From positions 153,863 to 207,157 of the forward strand of contig BJOX01000350.1 of NCBI GenBank assembly GCA_009731375.1: 53,295 nucleotides of DNA, written 5' to 3'. A program made the translations under genes and the position numbers. The stretch is from Paulinella micropora. Lineage: Eukaryota; Cercozoa; Imbricatea; Euglyphida. The notes beneath the pieces are model-generated. The model searched no databases. It was not told the origin of the DNA and saw nothing but the letters and a program-made list of their open reading frames with translations. This document shows, one piece after another, positions 1-10,649 of this stretch (its first letter is position 1; every line of letters starts with the position of its first letter).

Positions 1-158
1 CCGTCTGGAAGTGTTGGAACTGCCCTTGCGGGGGTGTCATTAGAGCTTATCGTCAATTCTTCGTACTCCCCTCACGGGTGAGACGATGGAGGCGCATGTG
101 CAGAAATGCATCAGCCATTGACAGAGAAGCACTATTATTATTATTATTATTATTATTA
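1..158 (+). mobile_element. tRNA-derived SINE, copy S1, 3' part
   Basis: The 3' two thirds of the same SINE seen complete at 43377. It begins at the segment 'ccgtctggaagtgttgg' and runs through the conserved body ('cgatggaggcgcatgtgcag') to 'gacagagaagcac', followed by a (TTA)n tail at 129-158. The tRNA-like head is cut off by the window start. It is non-coding: the apparent ORFs only translate the trinucleotide tail. The orientation is plus, because the head-to-tail order matches the complete copies. Confidence 0.85.
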
Positions 159-666
159 TGATGGAGGGGTGCAGTATGGCACCCCACGGGAAGAGGAGGT
201 GGTTGGGCCTCTTCCCACTGGTTCCGAGGCTATGTTGTTGTGTTGTTTTTATAAGGCATACACCACGTTGGGTCAAATGGGTATATACATTCCGAGATCT
301 AAGGGTGGTGACGGGTTTCGAGGCGTCCGAGACACTTACCGCCAATCGTCCTCATGCGCTGGCAGACCGCATGAAATGTCTGCCACCCCTGTGAGTACCT
401 CCATGCGGGACCTACCCAGTCTCGTGGAGCTCTCACGCGGGGAAGATCGATCATTTGTAGTTGATTTCCTGCAAGGTACCCGACACTGTGCGGGTAGTAG
501 GGACTTCCTTTTAGGGCTTTCTATGCAGGATGGTTAGAGTCACTCTTCCCTCCCCAACGTACTCACTGTAGTCCCTGTTGGGTCGAGGGATGGAGGCGCA
601 TGGGTCTTGGGCTCAGCCATGACAGATCAATATATTATTATTTTTATTATTATTATTATTATTATT
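159..666 (+). repeat. Unknown repeat unit with a SINE-like 3' tail
   Basis: This stretch follows the S1 tail directly and ends in 'gggatggaggcgcatgggtc', a short 'cagccatgacag' block and an AT-rich (ATT)n tail from about 630. That ending matches the SINE ending 'gatggaggcgcatgtgcag...cagccattgacagag' plus (ATT)n. The rest (159-580) is unlike the SINE. I infer a second retroelement, perhaps a LINE 3' end or another SINE, sharing a reverse-transcriptase recognition tail with the SINE. Open frames of up to 143 codons cross it but begin inside the trinucleotide tail and show no recognisable domain. Confidence 0.5.
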
Positions 667-825
667 GGAGCTCCATCGGTGGCCCCGATCATCAGGCGAG
701 AGACTGACACGGGGGGGTGGAGGACCTCGAACAAGGGTATTGGAGGCTTATGTCCGTTGAGGATATGCCATTAGCTGCATCAGTACGCCTCAGATATAGT
801 ANNNNNNNNNNNNNNNNNNNNNNNN
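667..825. other. Unassigned segment and 24-base assembly gap
   Basis: Positions 667-801 are unique-looking sequence ('ggagctccatcggtgg...') with no recognised feature. Positions 802-825 are N. The SINE head starts just after the gap. Confidence 0.6.
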
Positions 826-1094
826 TGGACACCGTGATAGCCCAGTGGTCAAGTTCTACCATCTGGGCCCTGTCGCCAGTTCGATTCCCGTCGGTGCCAC
901 CAGTATTTTCATTGAACATACCGGTCTATTTCTGGACCAGTATTTTCATTGAACATACCGGCCCGTCTGGAAGTGTTGGAACTGCCCTTGCGGGGGTGTC
1001 ATTAGAGCTTATCGTCAATTCTTCGTACTCCCCTCACGGGTGAGGCGATGGAGGCGCATGTGCAGATTTGCATCAGCCATTGACAGAGAAGCAC

Positions 1095-1162
<68 letters not shown>

Positions 1163-1163
1163 G
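826..1163 (+). mobile_element. tRNA-derived SINE, copy S2, with internal duplication
   Basis: This copy has the whole body. The tRNA-like head starts at 828 (GACACCG, able to pair with CGGTGCC about 65 bases on, with one mismatch). It contains an A-box-like TAGCCCAGTGG and a B-box-like AGTTCGATTCC, the two internal RNA polymerase III promoter elements. The block 'ccagtattttcattgaacat' occurs twice (about 899 and 936), unlike the single block in the copy at 43377. The tail is (ATT)n at about 1094-1161 and runs straight into a splice-acceptor-like TAG at 1161-1163. Confidence 0.88.
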
Positions 1164-2577
<1,414 letters not shown>

Positions 2578-3214
2578 GGCCGAGGCGCTTGCGACAAGCA
2601 GCGCGTCGGTAGTTGAGACACCAGGACGCTGTCACCTAGTATTGGCAAGACGCAAATGGCAGTCTCTCAGGCCCTTGGAATACAGCTTAAGGTTTTGTTT
2701 CTCGAAATTTTGATTGCAAATCGCATTGCAAGTCGGGACATGTTTCAAGATCCTCTTTTTTCTTTTGGAAATCCTGGCCGAAGGTGGCTCATCTGGAGGT
2801 CACCAATATCTGCCACCCGTGGTGGCAAATTTAGACTTGCAGTTCAGTAACATTCGTTTTGGATCTAAGCAGGACTTGCTACCATAATAACGACGAAATC
2901 GATCTATCAATTGTTCATATTATTGCAGACGCCTGACTTGCTTAGTGACCTACCACTGTAGCTGATTGCATCGGTCATCATCTACTGACAGTCTGTTATT
3001 ACAATTTAGTCTCAGACGATATCATCATGATAAGATGTATTCTGATCTCAGTTTTATTTATATTTACAGGTATTAAAATAATTAAAGTTACTACTGTAGC
3101 TATAAATGACTTCACCATTCATCTGTCATAACCACTGAGTTGATCAAAGGCTCGGAGTCGGAGTCAGTTATTAATATACAGCAACGGTTTGTGGTATATA
3201 CATATATATATATA
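2578..3214. other. Intergenic, no gene seen
   Basis: AT-rich sequence following the stop at 2575-2577. The longest frame (2656-2850) has no recognisable features. I see no repeat apart from a short (TA)n at 3197-3217. Confidence 0.5.
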
Positions 3215-3611
3215 TATCATTTATGTATGCAAGACTTGTTCAACCGCAAAGTATGAAACAAGCATTAAAAACATAAAAAACCAACATTTGACACATAGAA
3301 AACAAAAAAGTGTCAAATGTTTAACATGAATTTATCAAACTAAGCACATGAAGGAGATTACGACGAAAAGACACATAAACCATATTTTTATTTTATAAAA
3401 ATATATATAAACTGCGTGTATATGGTTTATGTGTCTTTTCGTCGTAATCTCAGGCTCTCTTAATGTGCTTAGTTTGATAAATTCATGTTAAACATTTGAC
3501 ACTTTTTTGTTTTCTATGTATGTTTTCTATGTCTCAAATGTTGGTTTTTTAATGTTTTTAATGTTTGTTTCATACTTTGCGGTTGGACAAGTCTTGCATA
3601 CATAAATTATC
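3215..3611. mobile_element. Foldback (MITE-like) element with 170-190-base inverted arms
   Basis: The left arm 3219-3386 ('atttatgtatgcaagacttg' to 'cataaaccatat') is the near-perfect reverse complement of the right arm 3419-3607 ('atatggtttatgtg' to 'caagtcttgcatacataaat'). The AT-rich loop is about 32 bases. The right arm carries a small local duplication ('ttttctatgta'). Both sides are flanked by TATC (3215-3218 and 3608-3611), a possible 4-bp target duplication, though the left copy lies in a (TA)n context. No coding capacity. Transcription would give a long hairpin RNA. Confidence 0.85.
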
Positions 3612-4260
3612 AGCAGTGAGGACAACAAAAATAAAACGACACAACGAGAAAACCCAGTCAATTTAATAAAAATTGTTTCAGAAGATAGGGACAATCCAAT
3701 TAATGGATTCTTCATTATCCCCCCACTTTTTTCATTGAGGCAGAGAGAGAAGGAAAGACAAGAATTTCCTCCCTCTCTTCTCCCTCCTCCCCAACCTTGA
3801 GCGAAACAAGAAAATAAGTTTTCTTTCTTGGGTTTCTCATGGTTTTATCAAGAGGCACCCAAGCGAAAAGATAATTCTCAGTTCGCTCACTCTCCCTGCG
3901 AGTATAATACTTGGTTTCGTTTTGGAAGGTGCTAAAACCATCCAACAAACCGAGGCAGACAATCACAGCAGACACACGAATGAATTGTGCGTCTTTATTT
4001 TCGGCAGGTGCTTTTTTTTCAACTTCATCCCAAGGTTTCCAGAAAGCTACAATCACATTCATTGTCATAAAAAAGAAACAATAGAGTTAGGACTTACCCC
4101 CAGCGAGGTTGATTCCGCCAACTCCGTCGGCTAGTTGGTTAGGCTCTCCCATAGTCTATTACACACACACACAAAAAGCATGTGTAATAGAAATTTCTTT
4201 GAATGATGGTGGGGTTTAAACCCCTGGTTTTTAAAAAAACCATTTTGCACTAAGTCTTTT
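3612..4260. other. Intergenic; one weak minus-strand ORF
   Basis: Contains a 117-codon minus-strand frame (3715-4068) with a short hydrophobic stretch and an acidic tail, but no recognisable motif. It lies downstream of the minus-strand gene at 4261-4931 and could be its 3' UTR or an unrelated exon. A (CA)n run lies at 4161-4173. I do not call a gene. Confidence 0.4.
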
Positions 4261-4931
4261 TTATTCCGAGTTGCTATCCGCACTCTCGGTTCTTGCTACT
4301 GTCCCTAAAAGTCCTTGCAGTTCATTTGCAGCATCACGTTGACTCGGATCTTCACTCGCACATTGGTCAATATTTGCATTGACCGCTCCGAGGATTCCGT
4401 CGCCATCAACTTCACTCCACTCGACATCAGGGACCTGTAATGACGGTGATTGAGAGGTTGTAGTGTCGGCAGCCGGTAATACTGGTGATTGAGAGGTTGT
4501 AGGGCTAGCAGCCGATAAGGAGGGTGATGGGGAGGTTGTAGTGCCAGCAATCGATGAGGTGTCTGATGGAGAGGCTGATGATGATGAAAATTGATCATAG
4601 CTTGTAGAGGCACTTGGCTGACCACCTCCTTGCAGTAAAATGTGTTGGATTGTGCTTGGAACAAAATAATGTCTTCCCTTGCAAAAGCACAAAACCAGGA
4701 AGAGAAGAAAAGAAATTCCTAGACAACCAAGGTCTTTTTGCCCACGTGCTTGTTTTTCAGTATCTTTAAGCAACGATTCAAGTCCCTGATAGACAGCAGG
4801 CGCCGCAGCTCTTTGTCGTGCCTTAGGAAATCGCGCATATGCTTGTATTCGTTTCCAGACTGATCAATCAAATTTAGCAGCTTGACGTATACCTCTAGAT
4901 TCTGCCCAGAGAGAACAGTTTTCTGGGACAT
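4261..4931 (-). CDS. Two-exon gene of unknown function, Ser/Pro/Thr-rich
   Basis: Exon 1 is 4931-4746 and starts with ATG after an AT-rich leader. It encodes 62 residues, mostly charged helix ('DFLRHDKELRRLL', 'LNRCLKILKNKH'). The inferred intron 4745-4678 (68 nt) begins GTGGGC and ends in a pyrimidine-rich stretch with TGCAAG. Exon 2 (4677-4261) joins in phase 0 and encodes 'GRHYFVPSTIQHIL', then a low-complexity Ser/Thr/Pro region with imperfect 'TTTSQSP.L.AA' repeats (about residues 80-135). It ends in an acidic tail with stop TAA at 4261-4263. The total is about 200 residues. The globular N-terminus and its conserved-looking junction suggest a real gene. I do not recognise the family. The donor is inferred only from phase and motif. 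Confidence 0.55.
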
Positions 4932-5274
4932 TCTTTTATATCAAGAAAGCAAAATTAACGAAAAAAGAAGTTTTTAATCACTAGTGGAGCTAGTAAATCG
5001 GGCGGGCTCTGGATGTAGGGGTGGGAAAGAGGGTGCGAAGAGGTGGGGGGCGGGGGTGGGAAGAAATAGGGTTCCTACCCCACGGCTTCTCCTTCCCCTT
5101 CCTCTGGCAATTTGTGGGGAGGGAAGGAATGTCTGCACACGAGATCACTCCCCCAGAGGGCCGTTTCGTGCGCAATACCATACTCGACGCCCTTGCTTTC
5201 TTTTTCTTGGGGTTATTCGCGTGCAGAAGGAGGGGAAGGGGGGCGCGGGGGGGGGGGGGGGGGAAAAAAAAATA

Positions 5275-5305
<31 letters not shown>
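4932..5305. other. Upstream region of the 4261-4931 gene, then G-rich run
   Basis: About 330 bases of mixed sequence, increasingly G-rich, ending in a G homopolymer (5275-5305, interrupted by an A run at 5264-5272) that leads into a gap. It may hold the promoter of the minus-strand gene. No motif was identified. Confidence 0.4.
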
Positions 5306-5840
5306 NNNNNNNNNNNNNNNNNNNNNNNNNNNNNNNNNNNNNNNNNNNNNNNNNNNNNNNNNNNNNNNNNNNNNNNNNNNNNNNNNNNNNNNNNNNNNNN
5401 NNNNNNNNNNNNNNNNNNNNNNNNNNNNNNNNNNNNNNNNNNNNNNNNNNNNNNNNNNNNNNNNNNNNNNNNNNNNNNNNNNNNNNNNNNNNNNNNNNNN
5501 NNNNNNNNNNNNNNNNNNNNNNNNNNNNNNNNNNNNNNNNNNNNNNNNNNNNNNNNNNNNNNNNNNNNNNNNNNNNNNNNNNNNNNNNNNNNNNNNNNNN
5601 NNNNNNNNNNNNNNNNNNNNNNNNNNNNNNNNNNNNNNNNNNNNNNNNNNNNNNNNNNNNNNNNNNNNNNNNNNNNNNNNNNNNNNNNNNNNNNNNNNNN
5701 NNNNNNNNNNNNNNNNNNNNNNNNNNNNNNNNNNNNNNNNNNNNNNNNNNNNNNNNNNNNNNNNNNNNNNNNNNNNNNNNNNNNNNNNNNNNNNNNNNNN
5801 NNNNNNNNNNNNNNNNNNNNNNNNNNNNNNNNNNNNNNNN
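5306..5840. other. Assembly gap of 535 N
   Basis: The gap is bounded by a G run on the left and a C run on the right. The N-terminal exons of the plus-strand gene that appears at 5946 probably lie in or beyond it. Confidence 0.95.
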
Positions 5841-5945
5841 CTCCCCCCCCCCCCCCCCCCCCTCCTCCCCTTGCCCCTCCTATTTCCGTGTTGCCTTTTT
5901 GTTTCTGGAGATGATCATTTTTCTTTTTGCTCTTGTGCGTGCTAG

Positions 5946-6861
5946 ACGCCACCGCACATGATGATGCACACCCCGCGGCGGCTGTGGCTGCTGTTCTCGC
6001 TAGGCGAGCCGAACCAGTGGTTCGTCACGGACTTTGCGTCGCGCTTGGCGCTGCTCAGGGCGAAAATGCAGTCGCAGCAGCTGCACACGTTGTTTCAGCG
6101 TGTACAGCGCCAGGCACAGATTGTTCGGGCACGACGTGGTTGAGATTACAGTCTTCGCGCCCGCAACGCTTCAAGCAGCCACGGGCTGTGTGACTAGTAC
6201 GATCGCCGACGGGAACGCGGGCAGCGACGAAACGGCCCGCACCTTACCAGCGGCGTTCAGCTCGTGCCAGTCAGCAGAGCAGCGGCTGCGGCTGGCCAGC
6301 GCGCTGCTGGGTTGCGGCGCGTTCCAGGCTGCTATTGGGCTCGGCAGCGGGCACTTGTGCTTGGCCGAGGCGTTGCTGGACGTCTGCTTCAGCAAAGCAC
6401 AGCCGCCCGCGCAGCTCGCGACCGTGCTGTTGCTGTGGCTGCTCGCTCTACCCTCCAACGCCTGCACCGGCCTGCTCCCGCCGCGCGAGTGGGTGCAGCT
6501 AGCGCTAACCGCCTGCGCGGCAATGGCGGTGACAACGCCAACGCCGCGCCCGACATTGGTGACTTCCGTTGACCTCAAGGACAGCGTGCTGCACCGCCTG
6601 GCGCAGTCCCGGCTGCTGGCGTCGCGCGCACCCGCGACGCCCGCCTGGGCCGTGCTGTGGCTGCTGTGGCACGCCAGCTCTCCGGTGCCAGCAGAGGCTT
6701 GGCCGTCGTCCGTAGCCAGTTCAGCACCCGCAGAGTGGGAGCTGTGCCAAGCGCTGTCGGTAGCAGCTGGACTGCCGTGGGCCGAAACAGCCCGGCCCTC
6801 GGCGCTCGACACAGCGCTAGACTGCGTCCTCTCTATCTCCCTGTCAGATGCCTCATCCTGA
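5946..6861 (+). CDS. 3' part of an Ala/Leu-rich helical protein gene
   Basis: Coding starts after a pyrimidine-rich acceptor (...GTGCTAG, 5941-5945) and reads 'TPRRLWLLFSLGEPNQWF' and on to about 6135. The frame then shifts by one and continues open to TGA at 6859-6861. A tiny intron (GTGGTT at 6136 to AAG at 6175 or CAG at 6178, 40-43 nt) restores phase exactly. A sequencing indel would also explain it. About 290 residues are visible. They are GC-rich and dominated by Ala, Leu, Trp and Ser in amphipathic stretches, like an alpha-solenoid. The base composition differs sharply from the AT-rich surroundings, in line with a host coding exon. The N-terminus is lost in the gap. No family is recognised. 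Its stop overlaps the stop of the convergent minus ORF. Confidence 0.55.
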
Positions 6862-7800
6862 TCGGTCACTGTGTTGTTCCGTTTTCTCCTCCCGTCTCTG
6901 TTGCTCCCGGTCCCGTTCTAATGTTTTAATCCATTCCCGTGTTTTGTCACTGTCCCAATCCTTGTCCGGTGTGCTCTTCTCCACCCTTTCTATGATACTC
7001 CTGATCCGCAGTGGTCCCACAAACATCCTCCAGCTGTCCTCCCCCCGGTCCTTCAAAACCTTCACCCACTTCTGCGCATGTTCCACCTTTCCTTTTGCAC
7101 ATTCCCATGCCGTATGAATCCTTTCCGCCGTCCATTTCCCCTTCACTTTGGTCAATACAGCCATGAAACTGTATTGGCACGGCGCCTCCTCTGTCGTGGC
7201 AGAAACCCTCCACAAACCATCATCGTTGTTATACCAACGATACTGTAATTCCCATATTGCTCTAATCGCCATCCATCTCGCATCCTTCCGAACTCGATCC
7301 GTCCCCATGATTGCTCCCACCCGTTCACCCCACTGATATCCCATTTCTTCTATAAACCGTTGAGCCTCCTCATCCATCTTATATTCCACTCCCCTTGTCT
7401 GTCCCAGCTTCTTTTCCTCCTCCGTCATCTCCTTAGTGACAGGAGGTACTATGTCTTGTGTCTGTCGCCGATCCCTCCTCCTTCTCTTCCTTCTCCTTTC
7501 CTCCTTCCTATCTTCCTCTTCCATTCTTGCCCGTTCTTCATTCCTCTGAAATTCCTCCCATGCTTCCATCACGTTCACATACTCCTCTTCTGCCTTTCGA
7601 CGGTATGCCTCTGTGTATTGGCCCCCCATCTGCATATGTCGTCTCAGTTCAAGATATTCCTCCTCCTGTCTCCCCGCCCAAGCCGCCAGCATCTTTCCAC
7701 ATCCGTAATCCTCCTTCTCTTCCGTCTCCTCACTCGTTTCTCCACTATTTTCCTCCTCTTCTTCTGACGCCACCTTCTCCGCTTTGTCTCCCCCAGACAT
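6853..7800 (-). CDS. ORF A, 315-residue charged protein of unknown function
   Basis: One intact frame from ATG 7800 to TGA 6853-6855. The N-terminal ~120 residues are very rich in Glu, Lys and Arg ('MSGGDKAEKVASEEEEE', later 'RRRKRRRRDRR', a strong basic patch and possible nuclear signal). A more globular part follows with several Trp ('EMGYQWGERVGAI', 'AIWELQYRWYNND', 'HTAWECAKGKVEHAQKW'), then another charged tail. It lies 45 nt downstream of ORF B's stop on the same strand, and its first residues ('DKAEK') resemble those of ORF B. The coding strand is purine-rich. Not recognised. It could be a lineage-specific gene, a fused exon of one larger gene with B and C, or a retroelement protein. 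Confidence 0.5.
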   Translation of the reverse strand: MSGGDKAEKVASEEEEENSGETSEETEEKEDYGCGKMLAAWAGRQEEEYLELRRHMQMGGQYTEAYRRKAEEEYVNVMEAWEEFQRNEERARMEEEDRKEERRRKRRRRDRRQTQDIVPPVTKEMTEEEKKLGQTRGVEYKMDEEAQRFIEEMGYQWGERVGAIMGTDRVRKDARWMAIRAIWELQYRWYNNDDGLWRVSATTEEAPCQYSFMAVLTKVKGKWTAERIHTAWECAKGKVEHAQKWVKVLKDRGEDSWRMFVGPLRIRSIIERVEKSTPDKDWDSDKTREWIKTLERDREQQRREEKTEQHSDRSG

Positions 7801-7845
7801 GCCTAAAGTAGGGAAGCATGAGTCGCGTCCCTCCTACCCCATTAG

Positions 7846-8373
7846 TTATTCCTCTTTCTTAGCCTTCTTGCCTGGTCCCCCTTCTTTTTTCTGTCCCCCC
7901 TCCCTCTTTCGTTTTTCTTGTCCCTCCACCTTCCTGGGCTCTTCGTATTCCCGTCTCTCCCGTTTGAAAGCCTCCCTTGACTCCTTGTATTGTCTCCGTG
8001 TTTCCCTCGCCTCTTGGTTCCATATGTATCGTGCCCGCCGCATCTCAGCCAACTTCAACATCGATATTTTCGTTTCCTCCGCTTTGATCATGGCTTGGCG
8101 TGTCCTCTCTACCTCCTGAGGACATACGTCCTTCCTCTTCCACCATTCTATCAGTTTTTCCCGAAAAGCCTCATACTCCTTAGTCGCCTCTGCCACCTCC
8201 TTGTATATACCTTTGCCTATTCGTATTTCCCCTTTTATCCACATCCCCTTCTCCCCTTCTTCATTCTCGTCTTCCCATGCCTCACGCCATTGATCCCGTT
8301 GCCCTTGTTCTTCCTCCCCCTTCTCTGCCTTGTCAGACTTCTTCACCTCCATCGAAACCCAAAGTATGGGCAA
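7846..8373 (-). CDS. ORF B, ~170-residue charged protein with the GEIRI motif
   Basis: Open from ATG 8373; the internal Met at residue 8 ('MEVKKSDKAEKGEEEQG') looks a better start. Stop at 7846-7848. It contains 'GEIRIGKGIYKEVAEA' at about residues 48-63, nearly the same as a block in ORF C. A long predicted helix/coiled coil with alternating Glu/Lys/Arg follows, then a very basic C-terminus ('KKAKKEE'). It starts 25 nt after the stop of ORF C and ends 45 nt before ORF A, all on the minus strand. This spacing is unusual for independent eukaryotic genes. I cannot tell whether B and C are one gene split by a stop or intron, or tandem duplicates. No known domain is recognised. Confidence 0.5.
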   Translation of the reverse strand: MPILWVSMEVKKSDKAEKGEEEQGQRDQWREAWEDENEEGEKGMWIKGEIRIGKGIYKEVAEATKEYEAFREKLIEWWKRKDVCPQEVERTRQAMIKAEETKISMLKLAEMRRARYIWNQEARETRRQYKESREAFKRERREYEEPRKVEGQEKRKREGGQKKEGGPGKKAKKEE

Positions 8374-8397
8374 CCATGTATACCATCTTTTGGCTTT

Positions 8398-9156
8398 CTA
8401 TTCCCGCCTCTGTTTCTTGTTCGCCTTCCCGTATACCGCCTCTTCCGATAGCTCGAAACCCATACTGTTGAGTGTCCACATATCCTGCTGGAGTCGGACT
8501 CTGAGGAATTTCTTACGTCTTTGCCTCGCCATATTTTCGACCGTCTCAAAGAGATCCCTATCGATTCCAACCTCTGCCCGTAGCTCTACGAGCTTCCCCT
8601 GTTCCGTCTCCCCCTTCAGTTCCAGCGCCTCAACCTCCTTTCTCTTCTTATCGTACTTCTCCCACATCAACTGCACCTGTTTGTATATTTCTCTGCCAAC
8701 CCTTATCTCCCCCTCGCCAAACAACTCAGAATCTGGAAACCCCTCTTCCTCGATCCAAGCCTTTTTCCAATAACTCTCCTTTCCCCGTTCCTCCTCCTCC
8801 TTCCCCAATCTCTTCCTTCTCGTCTCTGCCATCTTCTTTTCTCTCAAAGAGCATAGCTTCTCGAACCCTTGCCATACCTCTACACGCTCCTGATGTGTCT
8901 TTGTCCAAACCTTTGCCTGTCTCGACCCCGGCTTGACCTGGGAAAAAGTGGCTGCCGTCTCAGCGAGGAATTTCAATTGATCCCTTACATCGTAGACATT
9001 CCTATCGATCCTGCATTCCCCTTCATTCCATAAAGTGCCGTCGTCGATGTCATCTTCCGACATGACCCTGTTCTTCACCTCACTCTCTGGATCTCTACCA
9101 GACGCCTCCACTCTCTTTTCCTTGCCCCCTCCTTCTCCCGACTCGTTCGAAGACAT
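8398..9156 (-). CDS. ORF C, 252-residue charged protein with two or three GEIRI-type motifs
   Basis: Intact from ATG 9156 to TAG 8398-8400. After an acidic N-terminus it shows 'GECRIDRNVYDVRDQL' (about residues 47-62), 'GEIRVGREIYKQVQLM' (about 149-164) and a weaker 'AEVGIDRDLFETVENM' (about 194-209). Each is followed by a charged helix. The pattern is GE-x-R-(I/V)-x-(R/K)-x-(I/V)-Y-x-x-V, shared with ORF B. The recurring block suggests a repeated small domain. No known family is recognised. The gene is the 5'-most of the minus-strand trio. Upstream sequence is pyrimidine-rich on the plus strand, so any 5' UTR would be purine-rich. Confidence 0.52.
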   Translation of the reverse strand: MSSNESGEGGGKEKRVEASGRDPESEVKNRVMSEDDIDDGTLWNEGECRIDRNVYDVRDQLKFLAETAATFSQVKPGSRQAKVWTKTHQERVEVWQGFEKLCSLREKKMAETRRKRLGKEEEERGKESYWKKAWIEEEGFPDSELFGEGEIRVGREIYKQVQLMWEKYDKKRKEVEALELKGETEQGKLVELRAEVGIDRDLFETVENMARQRRKKFLRVRLQQDMWTLNSMGFELSEEAVYGKANKKQRRE

Positions 9157-10640
9157 AACCGTGTTACGTACCTAAAGTATTGCATAAAGTTCCATGATCC
9201 CTTCAGCATTATGTCCCCCTATATCCTATAACCCCCCCAAGTCCTGTCGTCGACCGTCTAAATGTGTCCCGAGCTGTACTCCCCCTTTCCGGTTTCCCTT
9301 CAAGTTCCCCTACGAGTTCCTCACCCTTCATTTTCACTTCAAGTTCCCCAAGCTTCTTCTAGTTCTCTCCATATTCTCTTACGCATCTCCCTTATCTGAG
9401 AGCTTCCCTTCCATATTACGCCGCCAGCAAGTGTATGATATGGTCGACACCGGCAGTAGTTCATCTTTCGTAAAAAGNNNNNNNNNNGTTCTCTCCATAT
9501 TCCCTTACGCATCTCCCTTATCTGAGTGCTTCCCATCCACATTATCCGCCAGCAAGCGTATGATATGGTCGACACAGGCAGTAGTTCATCTGTCGTAAAA
9601 AGCCCGCAACGAGCCACAAAATTTATCCCTTTGAGTTGGAGTGTTTTCTTCGCCTCTATCCGCTGTACCCGTCCGGTTTGTTGACCTCTTTTTGCGCCAT
9701 GATGGCGTCGACTTATCGCCTTCGAAAACCCCCCTTATCTTTGGAATTTCGAGCCTCCTTCAAGTTCTCCTTGTAGTCCCCCACCCCTATTCCCATTCCC
9801 TTGAGTGGCAACCCGCGTGCTTATTCCTCCATTCCAAAAAATCGTTCCCCCTGACCCCCTTTCTCCGACCGACATGTCCACCCCCAAACCGTGCCTTTTC
9901 CATACCCTTCCTCTCGACCAATTCTGCAAGTTTCCCTCTCGTTACCCTCCGTCGTGTCTGTTTTCTTCGCCCCAAAACCTCCTTTCCTCCCATGCGTCCT
10001 TTTCCGTCCAAAACCAGTCTTTCCCTGTGTCCGTTTCCTTAACTCCTCCCTCCAAGTCCCCATGTCACATGAATTCCCAGCCATCAAAACCCACCAAAAA
10101 CGTTATAAAACATCAACCCACGAACAAGAAAACACGATTCATATATATCCGAATAGTTTCCCCATATATTTGCCAAGATTTGCGAGAAGGGAGTGTCCCT
10201 GACACACAGCAATGTCACAGCAACCCTTGTGCCACCACTAAACAGACCGAAAACAACATGATCTTTCTGCAAAACCGCCCCCCATAGTCCTCTGTACATG
10301 CCACTGTATCCAGAAACCCACGCCCAACACTCACATAACCTGAAACCCCCCTTTGCTTCCCTTGAGCTGCAAGCAGTCAGACCCAAAAACGCCCGCTGTC
10401 TGTCAGCAACCCCAGCCCCACTCACAAACAGCTATGAATAGTCCTGCAACTCAAGAAAAGCATTGCCCCTACCTGTTTGCATGCCCCTAGACCCAAACCA
10501 CCTCAAGCAAAAGTATATATCCCAAGGAAGCGCATCAGAAAAATTCCCCTCTCCTCCATTTTTCTCTCGATGTCTCTTTTCCACAGAAAATTTCCGAGAA
10601 ACCGAGGAAAATTTCCATACCCCGTTTATTGTATTAGCGA
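9157..10640. other. Pyrimidine-rich region without a convincing gene
   Basis: The plus strand is strongly C/T-biased, like the ORF A-C region, but frames on either strand are short and broken. It could be the decayed upstream part of the same unit as ORFs A-C. The only defined structure is the duplicated block at 9361-9602. Confidence 0.4.
9361..9602. repeat. Direct duplication of ~116 bp across a 10-base gap
   Basis: Unit 1 (9361-9477) and unit 2 (9488-9602) match almost throughout: 'gttctctccatattc', 'tacgcatctcccttatctga', 'gtatgatatggtcgacac', 'ggcagtagttcatct' and 'cgtaaaaag'. They differ at about ten places by eye. The intervening 10 N are a standard gap token, so this may be two alleles or paralogues placed side by side by the assembler. 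One plus frame reads 'MVDTGSSSSFV', which resembles a retroviral-type aspartic protease active site, but no surrounding protease frame was found. Confidence 0.75.
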
Positions 10641-10649
10641 CTCCAGATT

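Noticed and set aside
828-900. SINE heads as functional tRNA genes
   Set aside because: The acceptor stem nearly pairs and A/B boxes are present, but the T-stem pairs badly and the sequence continues into a SINE body with a repeat tail.
3715-4068. 117-codon minus-strand ORF
   Set aside because: No motif and no splice or start evidence; may be UTR of the gene at 4261-4931.
6171-6869. 232-codon minus-strand ORF
   Set aside because: Shadow of the plus-strand GC-rich coding exon; Ser/Ala/His-rich composition without domains.
9416-9474. Calling a gypsy-type protease gene from DTGSSSS
   Set aside because: The motif alone, in a short frame with no flanking pol sequence, is too weak for a feature.
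7360-9598. Several plus-strand ORFs of 100-150 codons
   Set aside because: Pyrimidine-rich shadows (Ser/Pro/Leu/Phe) of the intact minus-strand ORFs A-C.
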